A stretch of DNA of 33,360 nucleotides from Lachnospiraceae bacterium (lineage in GTDB: Bacteria; Bacillota; Clostridia; Lachnospirales; Lachnospiraceae). The DNA lies in contig JAFUMF010000006.1 of assembly GCA_017482945.1 (NCBI GenBank), positions 1-33,360 on the forward strand, read 5' to 3'. The position numbers were made by a program, and so were the translations under genes. A model generated the notes under the pieces. It searched no databases and was not told where the DNA came from. It worked only from the letters and a program-made list of their open reading frames with translations. Position 1 is the stretch's first letter; each line of letters begins with the position of its first letter. Below are positions 7,981 to 16,127 of the stretch, one piece after another.

Positions 7981-8964
7981 ATGAAAAATTATAATGGATT
8001 CAAACATAACGGCAGATGGTATAGAGGAAATCTCCACAGCCACTCTACACTTTCCGACGGAAAATGGACGCCGGAGCGGATGGTGGAGGAGTACCGGAAA
8101 CAGGGATATCAGTTCCTTGCAATCTCCGACCATGATTTTTATACAGACCTCAGAGCGCAGTTCGACTGCGAGGAGTTTATTACGATTCCGGCATTCGAGT
8201 GCAGTGCGATCTTGTACTGTGACCATGGAACAAAAGACCGGTATAAGGTCCATCACCTCCATGGAATTTTAGGCACAAGCGAAATGCAGAAGCAGGCGAA
8301 ACTGCCGTTGTACCGGCATATGGAGACCATTGAACGGAGAAAGTTCTATCGGACATGGCCGGCGGCTGAGGTCGTACAGGAGATGACGGATATGCTGAAG
8401 GACCATGGCATGGTGGTTACATACAATCATCCGATCTGGAGCCGTGTGACCGGGGACGACTTTATGGACACGGATGGACTGGATGCGCTGGAGATCTACA
8501 ACCATGGATGTGTGCTAGAGTCGGCGACCGGTGTTGCTGCGGTGCAATGGGATGAGATGCTCCGGGCCGGAAAACGGATCAATGGATTTGCCAGCGATGA
8601 CAATCATAATGTGCTGGAGGACAGTTTTGGCGGCTGGATCGTTGTGCAGGCACCGGAACTGAGCCATGATGCGATCATACAGAATTTCCTGGATGGAAAT
8701 TATTATTCGTCCACCGGGCCGGAGATCGAAGACTGGGGGATCAAGGACGGAAAAGCATGGATTTCCTGCTCTCATGTCAACCAGATCCGGTTCGTTGCGG
8801 GAAATATCATCAACGACGGCTTTGTAGTCCTTGGTGAGAAGTTTGAGGACGATCTGACCTATGGCGAGTATGTGCTTAAGGGGCATGAAGCTTATGTCCG
8901 GGTGGAAGTGGTCGATAAATTCGGGCGCACCGCATGGACCAATCCGATTTATATCGAGTGGTAG
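7981..8964 (+). CDS. PHP-domain metal-dependent phosphoesterase
   Basis: A 327-residue cytoplasmic protein of the PHP (polymerase and histidinol phosphatase) superfamily. The first metal motif is NLHSHSTLSDG with His19 and His21. The second is AISDHD (Asp50, His51, Asp52). Later pieces are an acidic PAFECS (about 65-70), TYNHP in the middle, and GFASDDNH for the final metal ligands. The C-terminal 70 residues (about 255-327) form a beta-rich tail often found in stand-alone PHP proteins. The family hydrolyses phosphate esters using two or three metal ions; the substrate is not predictable. The start at 7981 is chosen because GGGG lies about 10 bases upstream; the longer frame from 7936 would begin within the terminator hairpin. 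Confidence 0.85.
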   Translation: MKNYNGFKHNGRWYRGNLHSHSTLSDGKWTPERMVEEYRKQGYQFLAISDHDFYTDLRAQFDCEEFITIPAFECSAILYCDHGTKDRYKVHHLHGILGTSEMQKQAKLPLYRHMETIERRKFYRTWPAAEVVQEMTDMLKDHGMVVTYNHPIWSRVTGDDFMDTDGLDALEIYNHGCVLESATGVAAVQWDEMLRAGKRINGFASDDNHNVLEDSFGGWIVVQAPELSHDAIIQNFLDGNYYSSTGPEIEDWGIKDGKAWISCSHVNQIRFVAGNIINDGFVVLGEKFEDDLTYGEYVLKGHEAYVRVEVVDKFGRTAWTNPIYIEW

Positions 8965-8974
8965 AGATATGAGC

Positions 8975-9003
8975 TTGATTGCGGACGCATGAGGGCTTAT
9001 ACT
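8975..9003 (+). promoter_or_regulatory. Promoter of the fused molybdoenzyme gene
   Basis: TTGATT (8975-8980) and TATACT (8998-9003) with a 17-base spacer. The transcript would start near 9010, giving a leader of about 83 bases. Confidence 0.6.
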
Positions 9004-9033
9004 ATATAGAAGTAGTTTATTTGGGTTCACAAA

Positions 9034-9071
9034 AAGGTCCGGTGGATCCAAGAAGAAAGACCAGGGACCTT
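9034..9071 (+). promoter_or_regulatory. Leader inverted repeat before the molybdoenzyme
   Basis: AAGGTCC (9034-9040) is complementary to GGACCTT (9065-9071). The stem would end 10 bases before the GGAGGA ribosome site and could influence translation. It is too small for a molybdenum-cofactor riboswitch. Confidence 0.4.
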
Positions 9072-9092
9072 GCAGTAATAGGAGGAACAAAA

Positions 9093-12000
9093 ATGTCACG
9101 TTGGGGAGTAGTGTTTGATCAGGCAAAGTGTATTGGATGTAATGCCTGTCAGGTGGCTTGTAAAGATTATCACAGCCTGGAATCGGGAAAGAATTTCCGT
9201 CGGGCAGAGACAGTCGAGTATGAGGAAGATGGAGTAAAGAAATATGCCCATTTTTCTGGTTCCTGCCATCACTGTGTGGATGCGGCTTGTGTGAAGGCAT
9301 GTGCATTTGGCGCGATGAAGGTGACAGACGAGGGAATTGTTGTTGTGGATGAGGCGCTGTGCCGCGGATGTGGTGCCTGTGAGCGGGCATGTCAGTACGG
9401 AGCGGTGTATGTGAGTGCAAGACGTTATGTGGCGATGAAATGCGATACTTGTATGGCGCGCCGCCAGAGCGGGGAACAGCCGGTCTGTGTGGAAGCATGC
9501 CGTACCTTTGCGCTGGAATTTAAAGAATTAGGGGAAGAAAAGGAAGAGAATCCGGTTGCGGCGATGATTGGCGAGACATTCTGTGTGAATCTGAAAGCAG
9601 ATGCGAAAAAATCTGCGGCTTGCGGAAATTCTGTGGCGGCTGGAACTGGAAAAGCCGGAGTGGCAGCAGAGGTTTCGGAGGCGAAAGAGGCCGGATGGGA
9701 TGATCCGGCGAAGATGGAAGAAGAGCTTGCAAAAAATCTGAAACAGCTGGCAGCATTCTTTGAGACCCGTGAGCAGGCCATGGAAATCTGCCGTGGATTT
9801 GCGGATTGGGAGAAGAAATCTGAGCGTGAGTGGAAGCTGGAATATGATTTCTTATTCCGCGGAACTGATGCAGACTGGCTGATCCCGCTCTGGGCATCAG
9901 TGGCATTTGGGGAGCAGGTCCTGCTTGACCGGACGACTCTGAATGTGATCCATAATTATCATAAATATGGCTATGAGCCGGTGCGGATGGAAGGAAACCC
10001 GCCGGATTATATCGGCGAGCAGCTTCTGTTTGCGGCGAAGCTGATGGAAATCGGAAATAAAAATGCTGTATGCAACTTTATCAAGACCTACACGAAGCCA
10101 ACGGCTGAGATGGTCTGTGAACATGTAAAAAAACGCGGCACCTTTGAGGGCATTATCATGTATCTGGACTGGATGCTGGAGGTGCTTGCAAAGTGCGTGA
10201 AGATTGCCGATCAGGAAGAGAAGGAGCAGGAGTCTGGCGAAGAAAAGACTCTGGGCGCACCGATCCCGAACGAGGAAGCAAGAGTGATCAACTCTGCAGG
10301 CATCAACAACTGTGGCGGCATGTGCATCGTGCGTCCGGAGGTGCAGGACGGCTGTATGTTGAGCATCGGAAGCGATTGCAGCAGCAATGATCCGCATATT
10401 CGTGCCTGCGTGCGAGGACGAGGCTATAGAAAGACCTTCTTAAGTCCTGGAAGACTGCGCTATCCGATGAAACGAATCGGCGAGCGCGGCAGCGGAAAAT
10501 TTGAGAGGATCACCTGGGACGAGGCGGCGGACCTGATCGCGAAAGAGTGGAGAAGAATCCGCGACCAGTACGGCCCGAGCTCCAGCTATGTGAATTATGC
10601 GACCGGCGTGACAGGAATCATGCGTCCGGGTACGCTGGTAAGACGCCTGCTTTCCATGGACGGCGGTTATCTGGAGTATTTCAACTCCTACAGCTCCGCA
10701 TGTTCCGGTTACATTTCTCCTTATATTTTCGGAACAAGAGCTTGCGGCAACAGCCCGCAGGATATGTTAAATACAAAGCTTCTGGTGCTCTGGGGAGATA
10801 ATCCGGTGGAGACAATTTTCGGAACCGAGCGAAATCATTATCTGGCTCTCGCTAAACAGCGCGGCATCCGTATCATTGTTGTGGATCCGCGACTGAGCAA
10901 CACTGCAGTGGCTTATGCGGACCAGTGGATCGGAATCCGTCCGACGACCGATGCGGCATTGGCAGATGCTATGGCCTATGTGATCTGGTCCGAGGGACTC
11001 CATAACCAGCATTTCATGGATACATACTGTGTGGGCTTTGACGAGGAACATATGCCGGAGGGCGTGCCGGCTGGCGAGAGTTACCATACTTACCTGTTCG
11101 GCAAAAAGGACGGAATCCCGAAAACACCGGAGTGGGCCGCTGAAATTACCGGCATCGATGCCGAGACCATCCGTACCTTTGCAAGAGAGTACGCAAAAGC
11201 AAAACCTGCCTGCATCATCATGGGCCTGGGTCCGCAGCGTCATGGAAACGGCGAGCAGACAACGAAGGGCATCAGCGCACTGACCTGTCTCACTGGCAAT
11301 GTGGGCATTTCCGGCGGCGGTGCGGCTGCAAACGGCGATATTGTGGAGCATGAAAAAATCACGCTGTACAATAATACGGTGAAAAATCCGTATCCTGGAA
11401 AAATCCCGGTATTCTTATGGACCAAGGCCATTGAGCATGGAACCGAGATGACTCCGCGCGGAGACCGCCTCACAGGTGTGGAAAAGCTGGACAGCAACCT
11501 GCGCCTGATGTTCAACCTGGCAGGAAATATCCTGATCAACCAGCACTCCGACATTAATGATTCCATAAGAATTCTGAAGGATGATACTAAGTGCCAGTTT
11601 GTCCTTTGCTCCGACGTGTTCATGACTCCGAGTGCGAGGTTTGCCGATGTGCTTCTCCCGGGAACATCCGTGTTCGAGGGCAATAATATCGTTCCGCCGT
11701 GGCGCGGCAACAACTATGTGCTCCGGAACAATAAGGTGATCGAGCCGTTATTCGGATGCCGGTTCGAGTGGGAGTGGTTAAAGGAAGTGGCCGACCGACT
11801 TGGCTATTACGAAGAATTTATTGATGGAAAGCCGGACATGGAAGACTGGCTGATCGAAAATTATAATGTTTTAAGAGAGAAAGAACCGGAGCTTCCGGAT
11901 TATGAGACCTTCTGTGAGCGCGGCGGCTGGCAGTACAAGGAGCCGATCACATATATTGCTTTTGAAAAGGAAATTGCCGATCCGGAGCATCATCCGTTTG

Positions 12001-12497
12001 CAACACCGTCCGGAAAAATCGAGATTTTCTCTAAGGATCTGTATGACTTTGAGCAGGAGGACATCCCGGCGATCCCGCGTTATCTGCCGTGCCCGGAGGG
12101 ACCGGAAGATCCGATCCGTGAGACTTATCCGCTTCAGCTCATTGGCTGGCACACCCGCAGAAGATGCCATTCCATTCATGATAACAACGAGTGGCAGGAT
12201 GAGGTGGAGATGCCTGGACTCTGGATCCACCCGGAGGATGCGAAGGCGCGGGGAATTTCCGATGGAGACATGGTGGAGACTTACAATGACCGCGGCTGTG
12301 TGAAGATTCCGGCAGTGATCACCGAGCGGATCATCCGTGGAGTCGTTGCCATGACACAGGGCGGCTGGTACACACCGGACAAGAACGGTGTGGATATCCG
12401 CGGTTCCATCAACGTGCTGACATCTGCAAAACATGCATCCCCGCTCGCGAAAGGAAATCCGCAGCATACCAATCTGGTGGAAGTGAAAAAAGCTTAG
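9093..12497 (+). CDS. Fused DmsB-TorD-DmsA molybdopterin oxidoreductase
   Basis: An 1134-residue protein with three parts that are normally separate genes. Residues 1-160 are a DmsB-like ferredoxin with four cysteine quartets: 13/16/19/23, 58/61/66/70, 90/93/96/100 and 117/120/132/136, so four [4Fe-4S] clusters are expected. An Ala-rich linker leads to a TorD-like chaperone (about 203-375) with EYDFLFRG and NPPDYIGEQLLF (302-313). Residues about 398-1134 are a DmsA-type catalytic subunit: NCGGMC (406-411), ACVRGRG with Cys439, YPMKRIGERG, Tyr533-Ser534-Ser535 in the region of the family's Mo-ligand serine, and a C-terminal SPLAKGNPQHTNLVEV. The first cysteine of the cluster motif is Gly403. 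No Tat signal or membrane segment is seen, so it should be cytoplasmic. Start is fixed by GGAGGA at 9081-9086. Substrate unknown; S- or N-oxide reduction is the family's usual role. Confidence 0.9.
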   Translation: MSRWGVVFDQAKCIGCNACQVACKDYHSLESGKNFRRAETVEYEEDGVKKYAHFSGSCHHCVDAACVKACAFGAMKVTDEGIVVVDEALCRGCGACERACQYGAVYVSARRYVAMKCDTCMARRQSGEQPVCVEACRTFALEFKELGEEKEENPVAAMIGETFCVNLKADAKKSAACGNSVAAGTGKAGVAAEVSEAKEAGWDDPAKMEEELAKNLKQLAAFFETREQAMEICRGFADWEKKSEREWKLEYDFLFRGTDADWLIPLWASVAFGEQVLLDRTTLNVIHNYHKYGYEPVRMEGNPPDYIGEQLLFAAKLMEIGNKNAVCNFIKTYTKPTAEMVCEHVKKRGTFEGIIMYLDWMLEVLAKCVKIADQEEKEQESGEEKTLGAPIPNEEARVINSAGINNCGGMCIVRPEVQDGCMLSIGSDCSSNDPHIRACVRGRGYRKTFLSPGRLRYPMKRIGERGSGKFERITWDEAADLIAKEWRRIRDQYGPSSSYVNYATGVTGIMRPGTLVRRLLSMDGGYLEYFNSYSSACSGYISPYIFGTRACGNSPQDMLNTKLLVLWGDNPVETIFGTERNHYLALAKQRGIRIIVVDPRLSNTAVAYADQWIGIRPTTDAALADAMAYVIWSEGLHNQHFMDTYCVGFDEEHMPEGVPAGESYHTYLFGKKDGIPKTPEWAAEITGIDAETIRTFAREYAKAKPACIIMGLGPQRHGNGEQTTKGISALTCLTGNVGISGGGAAANGDIVEHEKITLYNNTVKNPYPGKIPVFLWTKAIEHGTEMTPRGDRLTGVEKLDSNLRLMFNLAGNILINQHSDINDSIRILKDDTKCQFVLCSDVFMTPSARFADVLLPGTSVFEGNNIVPPWRGNNYVLRNNKVIEPLFGCRFEWEWLKEVADRLGYYEEFIDGKPDMEDWLIENYNVLREKEPELPDYETFCERGGWQYKEPITYIAFEKEIADPEHHPFATPSGKIEIFSKDLYDFEQEDIPAIPRYLPCPEGPEDPIRETYPLQLIGWHTRRRCHSIHDNNEWQDEVEMPGLWIHPEDAKARGISDGDMVETYNDRGCVKIPAVITERIIRGVVAMTQGGWYTPDKNGVDIRGSINVLTSAKHASPLAKGNPQHTNLVEVKKA

Positions 12498-12514
12498 GGG
12501 TTCGAGAATATAAG

Positions 12515-12556
12515 AAAACCTCCGGCGTGAGACATATCATGCGCCGGAGGTTTTTT
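12515..12556. terminator. Bidirectional terminator between molybdoenzyme and mobA
   Basis: A 13-bp perfect stem: AAAACCTCCGGCG (12515-12527) with CGCCGGAGGTTTT (12542-12554), loop of 14 bases. Six Ts follow on the plus strand, and TTTTCTTAT follows on the minus strand. The last codons and stop of mobA lie inside it. Confidence 0.9.
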
Positions 12557-13142
12557 CTGTAATGGTTTTTATTTTTTCATAGTCATCACGGGTGTTGATG
12601 TTGGAGCACTGGATGCTCATGTCAGATGGAATCTGCAGATAGTCCACGTTCATCTGTTTTAACGCCATCATGACTTTGTTTTGGTCGGCCAGAAGCTGTT
12701 TTTCCAGTACCGGGAGTGCTGATTTTGTGTAAATGCCGCAGAGCGGATGGATCCGTTCATCGGGCGTAACTGCGACCACGGCGTCCAAAGCCGTTCCATT
12801 TTCCAGGTTCTCAGTGAACGCACAACAAAACAACTTCGCTAAGGAATACTGAATAAACGGCATGTCACAAGTGACAAAAAACAGTGCATCGGCCTCACAT
12901 GCGGAGAGGGCCGCATGGATACCTCCAAGGGGACCATGGTCCGGATACTGATCTGGAATGATCTTCCAGTCAATGTCCGGAAGATTGCTGTTATTGCCCC
13001 GGGCGATGATCCGCTCTTCAAACGCGGACAATTCTCCCGCGATCCGTTCTATAAATTTTTGTCCATCAAGAGCCAGCAGAGCTTTATCAGTTCCCATTCT
13101 GGAACTTTTTCCGCCTGCTAGAATCGCACATCCAAATTTCAT
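12537..13142 (-). CDS. mobA: Molybdenum cofactor guanylyltransferase MobA
   Basis: A 201-residue nucleotidyltransferase that attaches GMP from GTP to molybdopterin, making the guanine-dinucleotide cofactor used by DMSO-reductase-family enzymes. The N-terminal LAGGKSSRMGTDKALL (8-23) is the family's nucleotide-binding signature. IPDQYPDHGPLGGIHAAL (about 62-79) and the metal-binding TCDMPFI follow. IHPLCGIY in the second half is typical of MobA. Length fits the family. It converges on the fused molybdoenzyme, a client that would need its product. The ribosome site is weak (AAAGG about 13 bases upstream). The final residues Thr-Ser-Gly-Ala are encoded by an arm of the shared terminator. Confidence 0.92.
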   Translation of the reverse strand: MKFGCAILAGGKSSRMGTDKALLALDGQKFIERIAGELSAFEERIIARGNNSNLPDIDWKIIPDQYPDHGPLGGIHAALSACEADALFFVTCDMPFIQYSLAKLFCCAFTENLENGTALDAVVAVTPDERIHPLCGIYTKSALPVLEKQLLADQNKVMMALKQMNVDYLQIPSDMSIQCSNINTRDDYEKIKTITEKTSGA

Positions 13143-13175
13143 CGTATCAATTCTGCCTTTAAAGTATTTTCTGGT

Positions 13176-13181
13176 ATTATA
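13176..13181 (-). promoter_or_regulatory. Possible mobA -10 element
   Basis: Read on the minus strand this is TATAAT, 34 bases upstream of the mobA ATG. The matching -35 (TTTCAA, 13199-13204) is poor. Confidence 0.4.
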
Positions 13182-13222
13182 TCACACAGACATAGAATTT
13201 GAAACATCCATGCGGGAAGTCA

Positions 13223-13251
13223 TTGAGGAATTGATAAAAATGTGATAAAAT
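13223..13251 (+). promoter_or_regulatory. recQ promoter
   Basis: TTGAGG (13223-13228) and TAAAAT (13246-13251) with a 17-base spacer. The leader of about 115 bases contains a direct repeat of CCGGAGC and a small TGCGG/CCGCA hairpin. Confidence 0.55.
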
Positions 13252-13373
13252 AGCAAAATCCGGAGCTTGACCGATGCACCGGAGCAATTCAACCATCAAT
13301 TCTTTATAGATCTTGAAGTTCTGCGGAAATCCCGCAAATTGATCGTAGGAAGTAGTTTTAAAGGAGTGTTTCT

Positions 13374-15218
13374 ATGGATAAGTATGCAGTTTTAAAGGAA
13401 TATTTTGGTTATGATGAATTTCGGGAGGGGCAGGAAGTACTGATCGACAGTATGATTGCCGGCCGTGACACTCTCGGTATCATGCCGACTGGCTCAGGAA
13501 AGTCACTGTGTTACCAGATCCCGGCATTGATGGGACGGGGAATTACCCTGGTGATCTCACCGTTAATTTCCCTGATGAAGGATCAGGTGGCGGCCCTCAA
13601 TCAGGCGGGCGTCCATGCTGCCTATTTGAACAGTTCACTGACAGCCGCCCAGTATTATAAAGCATTGGATTTTGCAAAACAAGGCAGATATCCGATCATT
13701 TATGTGGCACCGGAGCGGCTGACAACGCCGGAATTTCTCGAGTTCGCCATGACGAGCGAGATTTTTATGGTGGCGGTGGACGAAGCGCACTGTGTCTCCC
13801 AGTGGGGCCAGGATTTCAGACCAAGCTATCTGAAAATCAAAGAATTCATTGACCGCCTCCCGAACCGACCGGTGATCAGCGCATTTACCGCGACGGCGAC
13901 CAAAGAGGTGCGGGACGATATCATCGATATTCTGGAACTGGAACAGCCGACGGTGGTGACCACCGGATTCGACCGGCCCAATCTCTACTTTGAGGTGGCC
14001 GCTCCGAAAGACCGCTATGGCGCGATCTGCGATTACATTGCCAATCACCCGGGACAGTGTGGAATTGTGTATTGCCTTACAAGAAAAGTGGTGGAGGAGG
14101 TCTGCGAGAAATTATTAAAAGATGGAATTTCCGTGACCAGATACCATGCCGGACTGAGCGACACGGAGCGGAGGAACAATCAGGACGATTTTATTTATGA
14201 CCGGGCGAGGATCATGGTGGCGACCAACGCCTTTGGAATGGGTATTGACAAGAGCAACGTCCGCTTCGTCCTGCACTATGGCATGCCGAAAAATCTGGAA
14301 TCCTACTATCAGGAGGCCGGACGTGCGGGCCGTGACGGAGAGCCGGCGGAATGTGTTCTGTACTACGGCGGCCAAGATGTGATCACCAACCAGTTATTTA
14401 TCGAAAATAACCAGGATAATCAGGAGCTGGATGAGTTTTCGAGAGAACTGATCAAAGAGCGGGATCATGAGCGGCTAAAGCGGATGACCTTTTACTGTTT
14501 TACCAACGAGTGTCTGAGAGACTATATTTTGAAATATTTCGGTGAATATGGCAGTAACTATTGTGGAAATTGCTCCAACTGCCAGACCCAGTTCGAGGAA
14601 GTGGATGTGACAGAAGCCGTCCGTGCGTTGATTGGATGCGTGAAGACCAGCCGTCAGAGATATGGAACGACCGTGATCCTGGACACTGTCCATGGTGCTA
14701 ATACTGCAAAAATCAGAAATTACCGGATGAACGAAAATCCGTATTACGGGGCACTGGCGAAAATTCCATCTTACAAGCTGCGTCCGATCCTTAATTTTCT
14801 GCAGCTGGAAGAATATTTGTACGTGACTGCCGACGAATACGCAATTGTGAAATTGACGGAGCGTTCGGAAGAAGTATTTGAAGACGAGCGGACCGTGACG
14901 ATGAAAATGGCGAAAGAAACAGAGAAGACCGTAAAAGGAGATCCTGCATCCAAAGGAAAACGGAGGAAGCATGCTGCAGCCGAAGGCGCAGATGTGGAAA
15001 ACGAACTCTTCGAGAAACTGAGAATGCTTCGGATGGAGATTGCAAAAGAAGAGAAAGTACCGCCGTATATTGTGTTCTCAGACAAGACACTCACGCACAT
15101 GTGTATGATTAAGCCGAAGACGAAGGAAGAAATGCTTTCAGTCAGTGGTGTGGGTGAGTTTAAATTTCAGAAGTATGGGGAACGATTTATCGAATGTATC
15201 CAAAAGCATGATTCATAG
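13374..15218 (+). CDS. recQ: ATP-dependent DNA helicase RecQ
   Basis: A 614-residue 3'-5' superfamily-2 helicase acting in recombination and fork repair. The N-terminus carries the RecQ motif 0 region ([11 protein letters not shown]). Walker A is TGSGKS with Lys43. The Walker B box is DEAH at 136-139, followed by the aromatic-rich loop [13 protein letters not shown]. The second RecA domain has [20 protein letters not shown] and [11 protein letters not shown] zinc module has Cys380, Cys397, Cys400 and Cys403. A shortened winged-helix region follows, and the C-terminus (about 535-612) looks like an HRDC domain. AAAGGAG 8 bases upstream fixes the start. The charged, low-complexity segment at about 505-545 is probably a flexible linker. 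Confidence 0.95.
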   Translation: MDKYAVLKEYFGYDEFREGQEVLIDSMIAGRDTLGIMPTGSGKSLCYQIPALMGRGITLVISPLISLMKDQVAALNQAGVHAAYLNSSLTAAQYYKALDFAKQGRYPIIYVAPERLTTPEFLEFAMTSEIFMVAVDEAHCVSQWGQDFRPSYLKIKEFIDRLPNRPVISAFTATATKEVRDDIIDILELEQPTVVTTGFDRPNLYFEVAAPKDRYGAICDYIANHPGQCGIVYCLTRKVVEEVCEKLLKDGISVTRYHAGLSDTERRNNQDDFIYDRARIMVATNAFGMGIDKSNVRFVLHYGMPKNLESYYQEAGRAGRDGEPAECVLYYGGQDVITNQLFIENNQDNQELDEFSRELIKERDHERLKRMTFYCFTNECLRDYILKYFGEYGSNYCGNCSNCQTQFEEVDVTEAVRALIGCVKTSRQRYGTTVILDTVHGANTAKIRNYRMNENPYYGALAKIPSYKLRPILNFLQLEEYLYVTADEYAIVKLTERSEEVFEDERTVTMKMAKETEKTVKGDPASKGKRRKHAAAEGADVENELFEKLRMLRMEIAKEEKVPPYIVFSDKTLTHMCMIKPKTKEEMLSVSGVGEFKFQKYGERFIECIQKHDS

Positions 15219-15269
15219 ACAAAGAGGAACATTCACCAAACGTTCATCCAGGTATGTTCGGCAACGAAT

Positions 15270-15302
15270 AAAGCCAGTGTCGCAAAGAACACTGGCTTTT
15301 TA
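15270..15302 (+). terminator. Intrinsic terminator after recQ
   Basis: AAAGCCAGTG (15270-15279) pairs perfectly with CACTGGCTTT (15290-15299), followed by a T run. Confidence 0.9.
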
Positions 15303-15331
15303 CTATTTGCGATTATAAAAAAGAGTCAGAA

Positions 15332-15919
15332 TCAATACGTAAAGATCTGTGCCCAGTAGCTATAGCCATTGGAATCCTTATAATAACCAATACCAATGGA
15401 AGTATAGTCTGCCTTTAAAAGATTCTCTTTATGCCCGTCACTGCCCATCCAGCCGCTCACAACTTCTTCCGGAGTCCGGTAGCCGGATGCCACGTTCTCA
15501 CCGCATCCGCGATAGGAGATCGCATTGTCGTCGAGGACTGTGCGATATCTTGTACCGTTTGGTCTGTCGTGGGAGAAGAGGGTGGAGATTTCTTCTGCGC
15601 GGATTCCTGCCGCGTTGTTAAGCTCTGGGGTCGCAGTCAGTAAAGCCACTCCGGCTTTTGTACGTTCTGCATTTACCAGATCCACCACCTGCTGGATATA
15701 AGGATGTTCTGTTTCCTGGCCGGAAACATCAGCGGCCGGTCCCAGTGGAACCCGGGTTTCAGCAATGACAATACCATCCATGTCCTCATGGACAGCAGTC
15801 AGGATATTGGCTTCATCATAAGGGGATTTGCTCTCCAGAAAGGTCTGATTCACAAAAACACCAAAGAGGAGGGCTGCAAGCGCAGCAACTACATTTAATT
15901 TTCTCTTGATCCTTTTCAT
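15332..15919 (-). CDS. CAP/SCP-domain secreted protein (YkwD type)
   Basis: A 195-residue protein with a basic N-terminus and one hydrophobic segment (about 8-26) that acts as signal peptide or anchor. The C-terminal 120 residues are a CAP domain: LVNAERTKAGVALL, a histidine in FSHDRPNGTRY, GCGENVASGYRTPEEVVSGWMGS, GHKENLL and YWAQIF. These supply the two histidines and two glutamates of the CAP cavity. Bacterial CAP proteins are cell-surface or secreted; their activity is mostly unknown. ATG at 15919 is preferred because AGGTG lies 6 bases upstream; a GTG three codons earlier (15928) is possible. Confidence 0.88.
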   Translation of the reverse strand: MKRIKRKLNVVAALAALLFGVFVNQTFLESKSPYDEANILTAVHEDMDGIVIAETRVPLGPAADVSGQETEHPYIQQVVDLVNAERTKAGVALLTATPELNNAAGIRAEEISTLFSHDRPNGTRYRTVLDDNAISYRGCGENVASGYRTPEEVVSGWMGSDGHKENLLKADYTSIGIGYYKDSNGYSYWAQIFTY

Positions 15920-15967
15920 ACGTTGCACCTGCCTTGTTTTAAATTCAATATACTTAGTTTTTTCTAT

Positions 15968-15996
15968 ATTATATGAATATCATGAATTTTGCAAAA
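15968..15996 (-). promoter_or_regulatory. Promoter of the CAP-domain gene
   Basis: On the minus strand, TATAAT at 15968-15973 with TTTTGC at 15991-15996, 17 bases apart. The -35 is imperfect. Confidence 0.45.
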
Positions 15997-16067
15997 AAGC
16001 AACTGAAATTTCGCTGAATTTTCTAAAAGTTCTGCGATTTTTTCTTCTGAATAAATAAAAAGAAGAT

Positions 16068-16096
16068 TTGCAAATAAATTTGAACCGTGATAGGAT
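16068..16096 (+). promoter_or_regulatory. Promoter of the MFS transporter gene
   Basis: TTGCAA (16068-16073) and TAGGAT (16091-16096) with a 17-base spacer, 32 bases before the chosen ATG. This placement argues against the upstream in-frame start at 16068. Confidence 0.55.
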
Positions 16097-16127
16097 GAAA
16101 CGGAAATATTTTAATGGTGGAGATCGA

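Noticed and set aside
9004-9092. Molybdenum-cofactor riboswitch in the leader of the fused enzyme
   Set aside because: The leader is only about 83 bases with one simple inverted repeat, which is too small and lacks multiple stems.
8515-9498. 327-codon minus-strand frame across PHP and molybdoenzyme genes
   Set aside because: Antisense to two well-supported genes; rich in His and Pro as expected of shadow translation.
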